The translations under genes and the position numbers were made by a program. A stretch of DNA of 64,000 nucleotides from an uncultured Bacteroides sp. (GTDB lineage Bacteria > Bacteroidota > Bacteroidia > Bacteroidales > Bacteroidaceae), in assembly GCA_900552075.1 (NCBI GenBank), contig URYL01000001.1, forward strand, positions 62,001 through 126,000, read 5' to 3'. The notes beneath the pieces are model-generated. The model was given only the letters and a program-made list of their open reading frames with translations. It did not search any database and had not been told where the DNA came from. Shown here piece after piece: positions 53,469 through 62,973 of the stretch (within the stretch, counting starts at the first letter, position 1; every line of letters begins with the position of its first letter).

Positions 53469-55322
53469 ATGAAAAAATTTACATTTATTGCATTCTTATG
53501 CACTTTGCTATTGGTTTCTTGTAACCAGGAGGAACACTTAGGCACATCTTCCACCGAAAACCAATCTGGGATTGTATTCAAATTACAAAAACAAGGCTAT
53601 GAAGGAGTCTCTTCACGTGCCTCGGAAACGGAGACTTCCCTTTATGACCAATTGTATTACTTTATTGTCAATGAAAACGGTGACAAAGTAAAAAACATCA
53701 AAAGCTATTATGAAGCTGCCACCTCGGAAATTTATACCGAAGGATTGCACAAAGGGGAGTATCGATTGGTGGTATTAGGCATCAAAGGCAATCCGGCGGC
53801 TGACCGAGCCATTATCCATACTCCGGAACATATTCAAGACGAGTGGCTTGAATTTCCGGCAGACTTGCAGAAACCGCTGGAAGCTGAATATTTCTATTCA
53901 CAAACTCCTTTCTCCATCGTAGAACAACAAACGGAAGAAGGCATGCAAGAAGTAGCCTCTATCCCGCAGGAAGTGACCCAGAAACGGATTGTCAGTCGGG
54001 TGGATTTTGACTTTGCATATCAGAATCCCTATGTGAGCTATGCCGTCACAAACAAAAGCCTGTCATTGGGAGACATGCGGTTCTATACTACCCTTTCTGG
54101 CAACGGGGAACTGGGCGGAGAAAGCAACGGCACAATGAACGCCCTTTCACTGAACCAGCAGACATCTTATCTGTTCATGCCCTTATGCAACGGTTCAACT
54201 CTTCACGGAGACATCCATCTCTCAACTTGCAACTACCGGAAAGAAAACAGAAAGCAGGAGTACAGTTTCGAGCAGAGGGAACTGGCCCCCAACCATATTC
54301 ATCTGGTTGAAACCAAAGTAAACCATCCGGACGACAAGGCGGTGACCATGTTCATCACCCCTGCAGCTTATAATAAAGGTGAGCACAGCTTAATCCTGCA
54401 GGACACGGAACGGAAGGAAGTATATACCGACAAGACTGTACGGTGCTTCAATACCGCCCAGCCACTGCAGGTATCCGTCACAGAAGAAGGGAAACTGCAT
54501 ACGCGCTTCTACTCTCCCCGCAAGCTGACCGGCGTACTGATTAAGATGCAGCTGCCGCAGGTGAGTGAAGAGTTTTTCGACCTGGCTTATTTTGATTCCA
54601 TCCCGGCCTTCGGCGACTTCTGGGAAGAGATTCCGCTGATGCAGCGCGCTGCCATGTGCCGCACGGAATCCGGAAAATATATAGAGGTACAAAAGAAAAC
54701 GGCTTCTGAATTAAGCAACGCCGTACTCAAGATTGAATCGGACGATCCTTACTGGAGCAAGCTGCAGGAAATCAAACACGGTTGGACCATCTACTGGGGA
54801 CTTTACGGAGGTGACCCGGAGAAAGAAGACGGAGGCCCGGTAGGCAACTGGATGGGAATCCGCCCGGTACATTGCCGGGAATCGGTAGCCCTCTTCCTGA
54901 ACTTTACCTACATGATCGACATGCCGGAACATGAACAAATTCTGCATGACAATGCCCACCAGCTTTACGATGACAACAAACAACTGGTAAAGGTAGAAGA
55001 GGTTTTGAAAAAAATGAGAGCCAGCAGAACGCTTCAGGTAGGTCTGGTCTATCCCGGACACGGAATCATCGGATTGGGTGGAGGAAGTACTTTTGGAGCC
55101 TACCAGCGAGGATGGTTTGAACATTACTTCAACCGATATGCATGCAGTGTGATGTTCCATGAACTCGGACACGTCATGGGATACGGTCACAGCAGTTCTT
55201 TCACCTACGGCCCCTGGGCGGAACAGCTGATGAACAATTTCTATGTGGACAACATCGGGCAGATGCCGGTCGATTCTCCCAGCTACCTGAACAGCTCGCA
55301 AAACCCTTACCAATACAAATAA
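53469..55322 (+). CDS. fimbrillin-like lipoprotein with C-terminal metzincin-type protease domain
   Basis: 617 residues from the ATG at 53469 (lipoprotein signal LLLVSC). The N-terminal half resembles FimB/Mfa2-type fimbrillin folds (YDQLYYFIVNENGDKVKNIK and later RIVSRVDFDF). The C-terminal third has a complete zinc site, HELGHVMGYGH at residues 564-574, with a following LMNNF that could form the Met-turn of metzincins. It is probably exposed on the cell surface and proteolytic. It leads an operon of three lipoproteins. Substrate unknown. Confidence 0.75.
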   Translation: MKKFTFIAFLCTLLLVSCNQEEHLGTSSTENQSGIVFKLQKQGYEGVSSRASETETSLYDQLYYFIVNENGDKVKNIKSYYEAATSEIYTEGLHKGEYRLVVLGIKGNPAADRAIIHTPEHIQDEWLEFPADLQKPLEAEYFYSQTPFSIVEQQTEEGMQEVASIPQEVTQKRIVSRVDFDFAYQNPYVSYAVTNKSLSLGDMRFYTTLSGNGELGGESNGTMNALSLNQQTSYLFMPLCNGSTLHGDIHLSTCNYRKENRKQEYSFEQRELAPNHIHLVETKVNHPDDKAVTMFITPAAYNKGEHSLILQDTERKEVYTDKTVRCFNTAQPLQVSVTEEGKLHTRFYSPRKLTGVLIKMQLPQVSEEFFDLAYFDSIPAFGDFWEEIPLMQRAAMCRTESGKYIEVQKKTASELSNAVLKIESDDPYWSKLQEIKHGWTIYWGLYGGDPEKEDGGPVGNWMGIRPVHCRESVALFLNFTYMIDMPEHEQILHDNAHQLYDDNKQLVKVEEVLKKMRASRTLQVGLVYPGHGIIGLGGGSTFGAYQRGWFEHYFNRYACSVMFHELGHVMGYGHSSSFTYGPWAEQLMNNFYVDNIGQMPVDSPSYLNSSQNPYQYK

Positions 55323-55350
55323 ACGGACGATAACAATAATATCACGAAAA

Positions 55351-57564
55351 ATGATGATAAAATATATACTCGCCTTGGCAAGCGCCAGCCTGTTCTTACT
55401 GTGCGGATGCCAGCATGAAGATATCCAGCAAACGCCGCAAAACGGAATGTTTACCGTAAAATTCTCCCGAGTTGGAATGACGAATGGAACAGCCGACGAC
55501 ATGGAATCACAAATCAACACGCTCAATGGTTATCAATTCGAGAACGGCGTCTTGAAAGAAACGTTCTCCTCGCTGAAAGTGGATGCAGCGGGTTCCTGCC
55601 AACTCGATATCACCCCCTTGCAGGGCAGCCTGTATTTCCTGGCCAATGGCGACCAGGCCGTTTCCCCGGAAAACCTGAAAGAAGGGGTCACCACGCTGGA
55701 AGAGTTCTTGAAACAGCAGGCAACGGCCGAGAATATGGCTTCCGACTATGTGCTGATGACCGCAAAAGCCGATTTGGACCAAGATGCCACTTCTGCTTTT
55801 GTGGCCCTGAAACGGGCTGTAGCCCGCATCGATTTGGAATCACCTTTCCAAGATGTTCAGGTAAACAGTGCCATCATAAAAGGGGTGTCACTGACGGGTT
55901 ACCTCTACGAACAGGACGCACTCCAAACCTCTGAAAAGTTTGAAACGACCGACCTGACCAAAGACTTCGGCGAACAACCCTTCAAAAATGGCAAGACTTC
56001 GCTTTTCTATCTTCCCGAACAATATACCAACGGACATGAGGTAGAAATCATGATGACAGTGCACGGAGGATGGCACCGGCTAAAGACTACCCTTCCGGCA
56101 CTGAAACGCAACCACGTCTACACGCTCAAAGTGTACGGAAACGGCTCCAACTGGAAAGTGGAAGTCCTGACGAATGACTGGGAAACCGGCTCTTCTTCTG
56201 AATCAGGTCTCACTCACAAAGGACTGGTAGATAAAGAAAACTCACAACTTTCTGAAGGAGTGACTTTGAATGCACAAGCAGATACGGTATTCGTTCCTTA
56301 CTGGAAAAGCGATTTTCAACTGACACTGACAGCAGAAGCCGGAGCGGAAGTGAAGGTCCTTGGACAAGCCAACGGAGTCACCGTAACACCTACTCCACTT
56401 TCACGCTCCCTCACACCGGTGGCACAGTTCCAAGTATCGAGCAAACAGAAAATGCCGGGAAGCCACTATGAATATATGTACCTGGACGTACATAAAAATG
56501 AGGTGCAGACAGGCCGTGTCGTACTGGTATTCATCCCTAATCCAATTCAAATGACCGGCGCGTTGCAATTTGACGACAACGGACTTTGTGATTTCCACAC
56601 TTACGTTGACGGAGAACTGGCTCGCATTACCCTTCCAGAGGGAAAAACCATCTCTTTGAACTTCAACGAGGGAGAAGCTCAGTGGATGAAGCTGACAAAA
56701 GAAGGAGACCGTACCTACCGCCTGTTAGGAGGATGGAAACCCAACGACCCGAAAGCAGACGGACGGGCACAAACCGGTGAACTGGTGATTGCGGATGCAA
56801 ACGGCGGACATTCGGAAGTATATACCATCCGACGCCTCAACTGGGGATTGCCAGTGGTACAAATCAACGGCGTATGGTGGTGCAAATATAACCTGAGAGG
56901 AAATGTAAAAAGTTTCAGCGACCAGATTTTAATAAAATCGGACCCTGCGGCCAACGGCAGTCTGGCTGACTATCTGCGAAGCTGTTCGGACGAAGACTTC
57001 CTCCAAGTGTTAGGCGACCAGTATCAGGCAGGAAATCCAGATGGATTGAAACTGACTCACAAAGACGGCCAGTTCTATTATGAAGGGTATCAAAGCCAGA
57101 CGGGTAACTTCGGCACGATGGCTCCCACCGAGATGGCTCCCGACGGATACCAGATTCCGGATTACGACGACTACCGCTTCTATACATGGGGCTCCAACTG
57201 CAACTTAGCTTACTTCGACCCCGGAGTCTTCAACAACGGACTGGGACAACGCCTCAACTTCAACGTAGTAGAACGCAATGCCACTTTCAAGGGGCTGAAC
57301 TATGGTCCGATTTCGTTCTATGATTTTGAATACGAAGGCAATCATCTGACGCTTTGCGGACTGGGACACCAATACAACGAAACGACCCTCTCCAGCATGA
57401 TGATTCTGTTTGCCACCTACGGCAATGCAGGAAACACCTGGATGATAGAAGGATATGCCAAAAGCACCGGAAAAGGAAACTGGTTCAAGTATGCGGCCAG
57501 CAATGCACAGAAGACCCGTACCATCCGATGCATAAAAACTCCGGTAGAATACATCTACGAATAA
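55351..57564 (+). CDS. fimbrillin-like surface lipoprotein with C-terminal domain shared with its neighbour
   Basis: 737 residues, lipoprotein signal FLLCGC. Fimbrillin-like N-terminal half (RAVARIDLESPF, LKRNHVYTLKVYGNGSNWKVEV) and a C-terminal domain with GGWKPNDPKADGR, NWGLPVVQINGVWWCKYN, DYLRSC and MAPDGYQIPDYDDY. The same order of motifs appears in the next gene, and both end in EYIYE. The MAPDGYxxP element resembles a Fibrobacter-type paralogous domain found in secreted proteins. 28 bases after the metzincin-fusion gene. Confidence 0.75.
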   Translation: MMIKYILALASASLFLLCGCQHEDIQQTPQNGMFTVKFSRVGMTNGTADDMESQINTLNGYQFENGVLKETFSSLKVDAAGSCQLDITPLQGSLYFLANGDQAVSPENLKEGVTTLEEFLKQQATAENMASDYVLMTAKADLDQDATSAFVALKRAVARIDLESPFQDVQVNSAIIKGVSLTGYLYEQDALQTSEKFETTDLTKDFGEQPFKNGKTSLFYLPEQYTNGHEVEIMMTVHGGWHRLKTTLPALKRNHVYTLKVYGNGSNWKVEVLTNDWETGSSSESGLTHKGLVDKENSQLSEGVTLNAQADTVFVPYWKSDFQLTLTAEAGAEVKVLGQANGVTVTPTPLSRSLTPVAQFQVSSKQKMPGSHYEYMYLDVHKNEVQTGRVVLVFIPNPIQMTGALQFDDNGLCDFHTYVDGELARITLPEGKTISLNFNEGEAQWMKLTKEGDRTYRLLGGWKPNDPKADGRAQTGELVIADANGGHSEVYTIRRLNWGLPVVQINGVWWCKYNLRGNVKSFSDQILIKSDPAANGSLADYLRSCSDEDFLQVLGDQYQAGNPDGLKLTHKDGQFYYEGYQSQTGNFGTMAPTEMAPDGYQIPDYDDYRFYTWGSNCNLAYFDPGVFNNGLGQRLNFNVVERNATFKGLNYGPISFYDFEYEGNHLTLCGLGHQYNETTLSSMMILFATYGNAGNTWMIEGYAKSTGKGNWFKYAASNAQKTRTIRCIKTPVEYIYE

Positions 57565-57606
57565 GAAACAACAGATATTACCTTACAGACAAGTAAACGA
57601 ACAGAT

Positions 57607-59910
57607 ATGCACATAAAAAAATACATACAGCATTTCGGAATACTCTCGGCCATCTTGCTCACAACAGCCTGCAATAACGATTTTATCCCTAAAGATGAAA
57701 ATACCCCGAATGAAGACAACGGAAGTACCCCTGTACGGACAGTCAGTGCCAGCATCAAAGCTTTCCAGATAGAAGGAGAAGATGCATCTCTCTCTGAAGA
57801 AAACAGTGTCACAGACCTGCAAGCCTGCCTGTTTGAAGAAGGAGTATTGACCCATGTCTATACGCAGCTATCTCAAAAGGACGACCAATATACCCTTCAG
57901 ATCGGCAAAGAAGCCGGCCACTTGTACTTCGTGGGTAACACAGCGAGCCAGCTTGACCTGCAAGCCCTCAAGGAACAAGGTCTGACAGAAGAAGAGTGGC
58001 TGAAAACTACTTTAGGATATGCCAAGGAAGATGCACAAGCTTCTGAATTTTTCTCCGGCATGCTGGATTTGGGCAAGAACAATGAGAGTACGCTGCACAC
58101 GGACCTGGAAAGAGGGTCGGCCCGTTTTGACTTGTCTTTACCGGCCAACAGTTCCCTCCAGGTAAAAGGAATCACATTCACCCAAATCGCACAACGCACA
58201 TTCCTGTTCCCGCAGAATCCGGTAGCAAGTCCGGAAAATACGGAACGAACAGATAAGCGCGTTGATTTTCCGGAGGCGCTGAGTGCCAGCACCCAAGGAG
58301 TGGTCTACCTGTACGAACAGACTGGTACCGATGTGAAAGCCCAAGTCAATGTCGTGAAGAAAGGAAAAGAAACTACCGTAGAAAGCAGTCTGCCTTCCAC
58401 CTTGAAGCGCAACACGGTCTATACCTTGAGCCTCAGCGAAGACCCTGTCAGCGGCAGCGTAAAACTCCAAGTCATTGAATGGGAAAACGGAGGCGAACAC
58501 AACCTCTCTTCCGAAGCCGGGGCTTTGAGAGTAGATACTCAAGCTTCTATCCTCCCACAAAATGTGACAGTAAACGATGAGAAGAACCGGATTGTATTGC
58601 CTTATACAGCTACCGAACTGACACTGGCCATCGACTGTGACGACCAGCTGGAGTTCATCCCAGACCCGATGCCGCTGACCGTACAGACACTGGGAGGCAG
58701 CAGCGCAGAAACCATGGGAAAGAACCTGTTCCGCATACAAAAAGACAGATGGCGCTTAGGGGTTCCCGGAGAAGAAATCAAGCTGCGCTTCCACCGGAAG
58801 GGATTGCAACAAACTTACCCGGACGACTTCCTGACCGTGGTTCTGACGGAGAACCCGACCCGAGTAGAAGGACTGCTCGATTACCACAACAGCTACGAGT
58901 GCCACTTTGACCGCTATATCGACAATGAACTGGGGATACTGACCTTACCGGAGTCTAAAAAACTGACCGTAGAGTATGAGAATGGAGAAGGCCACTGGAT
59001 CAAACTGGCAGCACGGGAAGACAATTCCCGCTCCTTCCGCATCTTGGGGGGATGGAAACCGAATGACCCCACAGCCAACGGACGTGTGCAGAAAGCCACA
59101 CTGGTAATCTGCAATAACGACGGCACGGAACGCGAAGAATATACGGTGAGCCGTCGCAACTGGGGACTCCCGGTGACGTACCTCAACGGAGTATGGTGGT
59201 GCAAGTACAATGCCATGGGCGATTCAAAGGACTTCAACGACCAGATACTTTCATCGAACGACCCAGCTGCGAAAGCAGGAAAAACAGTTTTCGATTATCT
59301 GCGTGACTGCACTCCGGAAGAATTCTTCAAACTCTGGAAATGGCAGTATCAGGGAAAGACTACCCAGGGCATGCAGGTGATAGATGACAACGGAGTAGCC
59401 AAGCTGGAAGGATACAGCACGTCAAGCGTCCATATCAACAAGCTGGAACCTACAGCTATGGCTCCCGACGGGTACGAACTGCCTTCGATGGAAAACTTCG
59501 AACGTGTACTGAACTCCACCAGCGGTACCATCTGGCTGATGTGGGACGGAAGCCATACTACTGCATGGAACGGAAATACCACCATCCAGCGCCGTCAACG
59601 CCGACGGAACGATGTAACGGTCAGCTCCGTTGAAATGACCGACCTGATTTATATCCAGATGTACAATCAGGCAGAACAGCAATATGAACCGCTTGTGTGG
59701 TATGGATCAGGAGCACAATGGAACGACAGCGGCATCAAGCACGGACATTACAATGCCATGCTGTGGGCCACGTATTCTCCCGACAACGGACAAGGCTGGT
59801 ATTATGTAGGTACGATGGGCGGCCTTTACCCGAGCAAGAACGGAGCCGGTTCCAACGATTCCCGCCTTCTGCGGTTCAAAAAATCGGACATGGAATATAT
59901 CTATGAGTGA
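57607..59910 (+). CDS. paralogous fimbrillin-like surface lipoprotein
   Basis: 767 residues, lipoprotein signal LLTTAC. N-terminal half differs from the 737-residue protein, but the C-terminal half repeats its motifs: GGWKPNDPTANGR, NWGLPVTYLNGVWWCKYN, DYLRDCTPEEFF, MAPDGYELPS and the end EYIYE. Lipid anchoring and Bacteroides convention suggest surface exposure. Third gene of the operon; a 22-base-period dyad array starts 21 bases after its stop. Confidence 0.75.
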   Translation: MHIKKYIQHFGILSAILLTTACNNDFIPKDENTPNEDNGSTPVRTVSASIKAFQIEGEDASLSEENSVTDLQACLFEEGVLTHVYTQLSQKDDQYTLQIGKEAGHLYFVGNTASQLDLQALKEQGLTEEEWLKTTLGYAKEDAQASEFFSGMLDLGKNNESTLHTDLERGSARFDLSLPANSSLQVKGITFTQIAQRTFLFPQNPVASPENTERTDKRVDFPEALSASTQGVVYLYEQTGTDVKAQVNVVKKGKETTVESSLPSTLKRNTVYTLSLSEDPVSGSVKLQVIEWENGGEHNLSSEAGALRVDTQASILPQNVTVNDEKNRIVLPYTATELTLAIDCDDQLEFIPDPMPLTVQTLGGSSAETMGKNLFRIQKDRWRLGVPGEEIKLRFHRKGLQQTYPDDFLTVVLTENPTRVEGLLDYHNSYECHFDRYIDNELGILTLPESKKLTVEYENGEGHWIKLAAREDNSRSFRILGGWKPNDPTANGRVQKATLVICNNDGTEREEYTVSRRNWGLPVTYLNGVWWCKYNAMGDSKDFNDQILSSNDPAAKAGKTVFDYLRDCTPEEFFKLWKWQYQGKTTQGMQVIDDNGVAKLEGYSTSSVHINKLEPTAMAPDGYELPSMENFERVLNSTSGTIWLMWDGSHTTAWNGNTTIQRRQRRRNDVTVSSVEMTDLIYIQMYNQAEQQYEPLVWYGSGAQWNDSGIKHGHYNAMLWATYSPDNGQGWYYVGTMGGLYPSKNGAGSNDSRLLRFKKSDMEYIYE

Positions 59911-59930
59911 CTATGAATAACGTTCCCAAA

Positions 59931-60032
59931 AACGTCTTTGCGTTCGGATGAAAACGTAAGGACGTTTTACTTGAAACGCAAGTGCGTTTGGACAAAAACT
60001 CTTTGACGTTTGACTCCAAACGCACTTGCGTT
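59931..60032. repeat. 22-base-period dyad array, AACGCA/TGCGTT type
   Basis: Five units starting at 59931, 59953, 59975, 59997 and 60019, exactly 22 apart, with the 6-2-6-8 layout: AACGTC-TT-TGCGTT, AACGTA-AG-GACGTT, AACGCA-AG-TGCGTT, AACTCT-TT-GACGTT, AACGCA-CT-TGCGTT. A degenerate unit may precede it. The last unit runs directly into seven T's and would act as a terminator for the lipoprotein operon. Sequence is unrelated to the other two arrays, although period and layout are the same. Confidence 0.88.
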
Positions 60033-60037
60033 TTTTT
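60018..60037 (+). terminator. terminator formed by the last array unit
   Basis: AAACGCA-CT-TGCGTTT followed by T's, the final unit of the 22-base array, in terminator position for the lipoprotein operon. Confidence 0.6.
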
Positions 60038-60151
60038 ACCCCCTTCCCAACGCCTCCATTTTACCTTTCCACATGGTACCTTCCGCCTGTTCCCGCACAA
60101 TGAGGAATGAACTTTTCGGATGAATCGCCCCTAAAATCCAAGGAGTTTTAT

Positions 60152-60159
60152 TATTTTTG
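60152..60159 (+). promoter_or_regulatory. -7 promoter box of valS
   Basis: TATTTTTG, an exact TAnnTTTG match, 40 bases before the valS ATG. No -33 TTTG at the right distance. Confidence 0.5.
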
Positions 60160-60199
60160 CAGCCGATTATACGATAAACATAAAAAGACTATTATAACC

Positions 60200-62878
60200 A
60201 TGGAATTAGCAAGTAAGTACAATCCCGCTGACGTGGAGGGAAAATGGTACCAATACTGGTTGGACCACAAACTTTTCAGTTCTAAACCCGACGGACGTGA
60301 ACCTTACACCATCGTCATTCCTCCTCCCAACGTGACAGGAGTACTCCACATGGGACACATGCTGAACAATACCATCCAGGATATCCTTGTAAGACGTGCC
60401 CGCATGATGGGTAAGAATGCCTGCTGGGTACCGGGTACGGACCACGCCTCCATTGCCACGGAAGCTAAGGTAGTTAACCGTCTGGCACAACAGGGCATCA
60501 AAAAGACAGACCTTACCCGCGAAGAGTTCCTGAAACATGCATGGGCATGGACAGAAGAACACGGAGGCATCATCCTGAAACAGCTCCGCAAACTGGGGGC
60601 ATCATGCGACTGGGACCGCACGGCGTTCACCATGGACGAAACCCGCAGCAAGAGTGTCATCAAGGTATTCGTAGACCTATATAACAAAGGATTGATTTAC
60701 CGCGGCGTACGTATGGTAAACTGGGACCCGAAAGCACTGACCGCCCTTTCTGACGAGGAAGTTATCTACAAAGAGGAACACAGCAAGCTGTATTACCTGC
60801 GTTATTATATTGCCGACGATGACATGAGCGGTGAGACAGGAGCCGAAGGCGAAGTGGTACACCGCGATGCACAGGGACGCCGTTACGCTGTAGTCGCTAC
60901 GACCCGTCCGGAAACCATCATGGGTGATACGGCTATGTGTATCAACCCGGAAGACCCGAAAAACCAGTGGCTGAAAGGCAAAAAGGTTATCGTGCCATTG
61001 GTAGGACGTGTTATCCCGGTCATCCAAGACAGCTACGTAGACATTGAATTCGGTACAGGATGTTTGAAAGTGACTCCGGCACACGACGTGAACGACTACA
61101 TGTTAGGAGAAAAATACAACCTGCCTTCCATTGACATCTTCAACGACAACGGTACACTAAGTGAGGCTGCCGGCCTGTATGTAGGTATGGACCGCTTCGA
61201 TGTACGTGCACAGATTGAAAAAGACCTGGAAGCTGCCGGACTGTTGGAAAAGGTAGAAGCCTATACCAATAAGGTAGGTTTCTCTGAACGTACCAACGTG
61301 GCCATCGAACCGAAACTGTCCATGCAGTGGTTCCTGAAGATGCAGCATTTTGCCGACATGGCTTTGCCGCCGGTAATGAACGACGAACTGAAGTTCTACC
61401 CTGCCAAATACAAGAACACTTACCGTAACTGGCTGGAAAACATCAAGGACTGGTGTATCAGCCGTCAGCTGTGGTGGGGACACCGTATCCCGGCCTACTA
61501 CCTGCCGAAAGGCGGCTTCGTGGTAGCCGAAACACCGGAACAGGCACTGGAACTGGCCAAGGAAAAGACGGGCGATGCCAACCTGAAACTGGAAGACCTG
61601 CGTCAGGAAGATGACTGCCTCGATACTTGGTTCTCTTCTTGGTTGTGGCCTATCTCCTTGTTCGACGGCATCAACAACCCGGGCAACGAGGAAATCAAAT
61701 ACTACTACCCGACTTCCGACCTGGTAACAGGACCGGATATCATCTTCTTCTGGGTAGCCCGTATGATTATGGCCGGTTACGAATACATGAGCGACATGCC
61801 GTTCCGCAACGTATACTTCACCGGTATCGTGCGTGACAAACTGGGCCGCAAGATGTCCAAGTCACTCGGTAACTCTCCCGACCCGTTGGATCTGATTGAC
61901 CGTTATGGAGCCGATGGCGTACGTATGGGAATGATGCTGGCAGCTCCTGCCGGAAACGACATTCTCTTCGACGAGGCCCTGTGCGAACAAGGACGTAACT
62001 TCAACAACAAGATATGGAACGCCTTCCGTCTGGTAAAAGGCTGGCAGGTGGCCGACATCGAACAGCCGGAATATGCAAAACTTGCGACTGAATGGTTCGA
62101 CTCCATGCTGGCGAAGACCGCAGAAGAAGTCAATGACCTGTTTGGCAAGTACCGTCTGAGCGAGGCCCTGATGGCTGTATACAAACTGTTCTGGGATGAA
62201 TTCTCCAGCTGGTACCTGGAAATGGTGAAACCGGCTTACGGACAGCCTATCGATAAGGTAACTTATGAAAAGACTCTGGCCTTCTTTGAAACCTTGCTGA
62301 AACTGTTGCATCCATTCATGCCGTTCATCACGGAGGAATTGTGGCAGCATATTTACGACCGTCAGCCGGGCGAAAGCATCATGACGCAGACCCTCGTAAA
62401 AGACATGCCGTACAATGAAGCCCTGATTACTCGCTTTGAAGCCGTGAAGGAGGTCATCAGCGGTATCCGTACCATCCGCTTGCAGAAGAACATCGCACAG
62501 AAAGAAGTTCTGACACTGGAAGTCATCGGAGAAAATCCGGTAGCTGAGTTCACCTCTGTCATTGCCAAACTCTGCAACCTGTCGGAAATCAAACAGGTAG
62601 CTACCAAGGCAGATGGAGCAGCCGCCTTCATGGTGGGCACTACCGAATATGCGGTACCTCTGGGCAACCTGATCAATGTAGAAGAAGAGCTGAAGAAGCT
62701 GGAAGCTGACCTGAAATATCAGGAAGGATTCCTGCAGAGCGTACTGAAAAAGCTGAGCAACGAAAAGTTTGTCAGCAAGGCTCCAGCCAACGTCATTGAA
62801 ATGGAACGCAAGAAACAGGCTGACGCCGAAACCAAGATTGCGGCCCTGAAGGAAAGCATTGCAGCATTGAAACGCTAA
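60200..62878 (+). CDS. valS: valyl-tRNA synthetase
   Basis: 892 residues from the ATG at 60200 (MELASKYNPADVEGKWYQYW); an upstream in-frame ATG at 60107 would place the promoter inside the gene. Class I motifs: PPPNVTGVLHMGHML (HIGH) and KMSKSLGNSPDPLDL (KMSKS). Editing domain with ATTRPETIMGDTA, anticodon-binding domain and a C-terminal coiled-coil arm (LKKLEADLKYQEGF to the end) are all present. Full length. Cytoplasmic and essential. Confidence 0.98.
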   Translation: MELASKYNPADVEGKWYQYWLDHKLFSSKPDGREPYTIVIPPPNVTGVLHMGHMLNNTIQDILVRRARMMGKNACWVPGTDHASIATEAKVVNRLAQQGIKKTDLTREEFLKHAWAWTEEHGGIILKQLRKLGASCDWDRTAFTMDETRSKSVIKVFVDLYNKGLIYRGVRMVNWDPKALTALSDEEVIYKEEHSKLYYLRYYIADDDMSGETGAEGEVVHRDAQGRRYAVVATTRPETIMGDTAMCINPEDPKNQWLKGKKVIVPLVGRVIPVIQDSYVDIEFGTGCLKVTPAHDVNDYMLGEKYNLPSIDIFNDNGTLSEAAGLYVGMDRFDVRAQIEKDLEAAGLLEKVEAYTNKVGFSERTNVAIEPKLSMQWFLKMQHFADMALPPVMNDELKFYPAKYKNTYRNWLENIKDWCISRQLWWGHRIPAYYLPKGGFVVAETPEQALELAKEKTGDANLKLEDLRQEDDCLDTWFSSWLWPISLFDGINNPGNEEIKYYYPTSDLVTGPDIIFFWVARMIMAGYEYMSDMPFRNVYFTGIVRDKLGRKMSKSLGNSPDPLDLIDRYGADGVRMGMMLAAPAGNDILFDEALCEQGRNFNNKIWNAFRLVKGWQVADIEQPEYAKLATEWFDSMLAKTAEEVNDLFGKYRLSEALMAVYKLFWDEFSSWYLEMVKPAYGQPIDKVTYEKTLAFFETLLKLLHPFMPFITEELWQHIYDRQPGESIMTQTLVKDMPYNEALITRFEAVKEVISGIRTIRLQKNIAQKEVLTLEVIGENPVAEFTSVIAKLCNLSEIKQVATKADGAAAFMVGTTEYAVPLGNLINVEEELKKLEADLKYQEGFLQSVLKKLSNEKFVSKAPANVIEMERKKQADAETKIAALKESIAALKR

Positions 62879-62900
62879 CGTGCAGTTTCTATAAAAAACG

Positions 62901-62958
62901 CCCCGTCCTGAACCACCGTTACGCAAGACAAAACTGGTAACGGAGGCTCAGGACGGGG
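62901..62958. terminator. terminator between valS and the beta-barrel gene
   Basis: CCCCGTCCTGA (62901-62911) pairs with TCAGGACGGGG (62948-62958), and an inner CCGTTAC (62916-62922) with GTAACGG (62937-62943). Flanked by A's and T's, between convergent genes. Confidence 0.9.
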
Positions 62959-62973
62959 TTCATTTTTATCGGC

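Noticed and set aside
60107..60199. N-terminal extension of valyl-tRNA synthetase
   Set aside because: It contains the -7 box and lacks similarity to ValS starts; ATG at 60200 gives the usual N-terminus.
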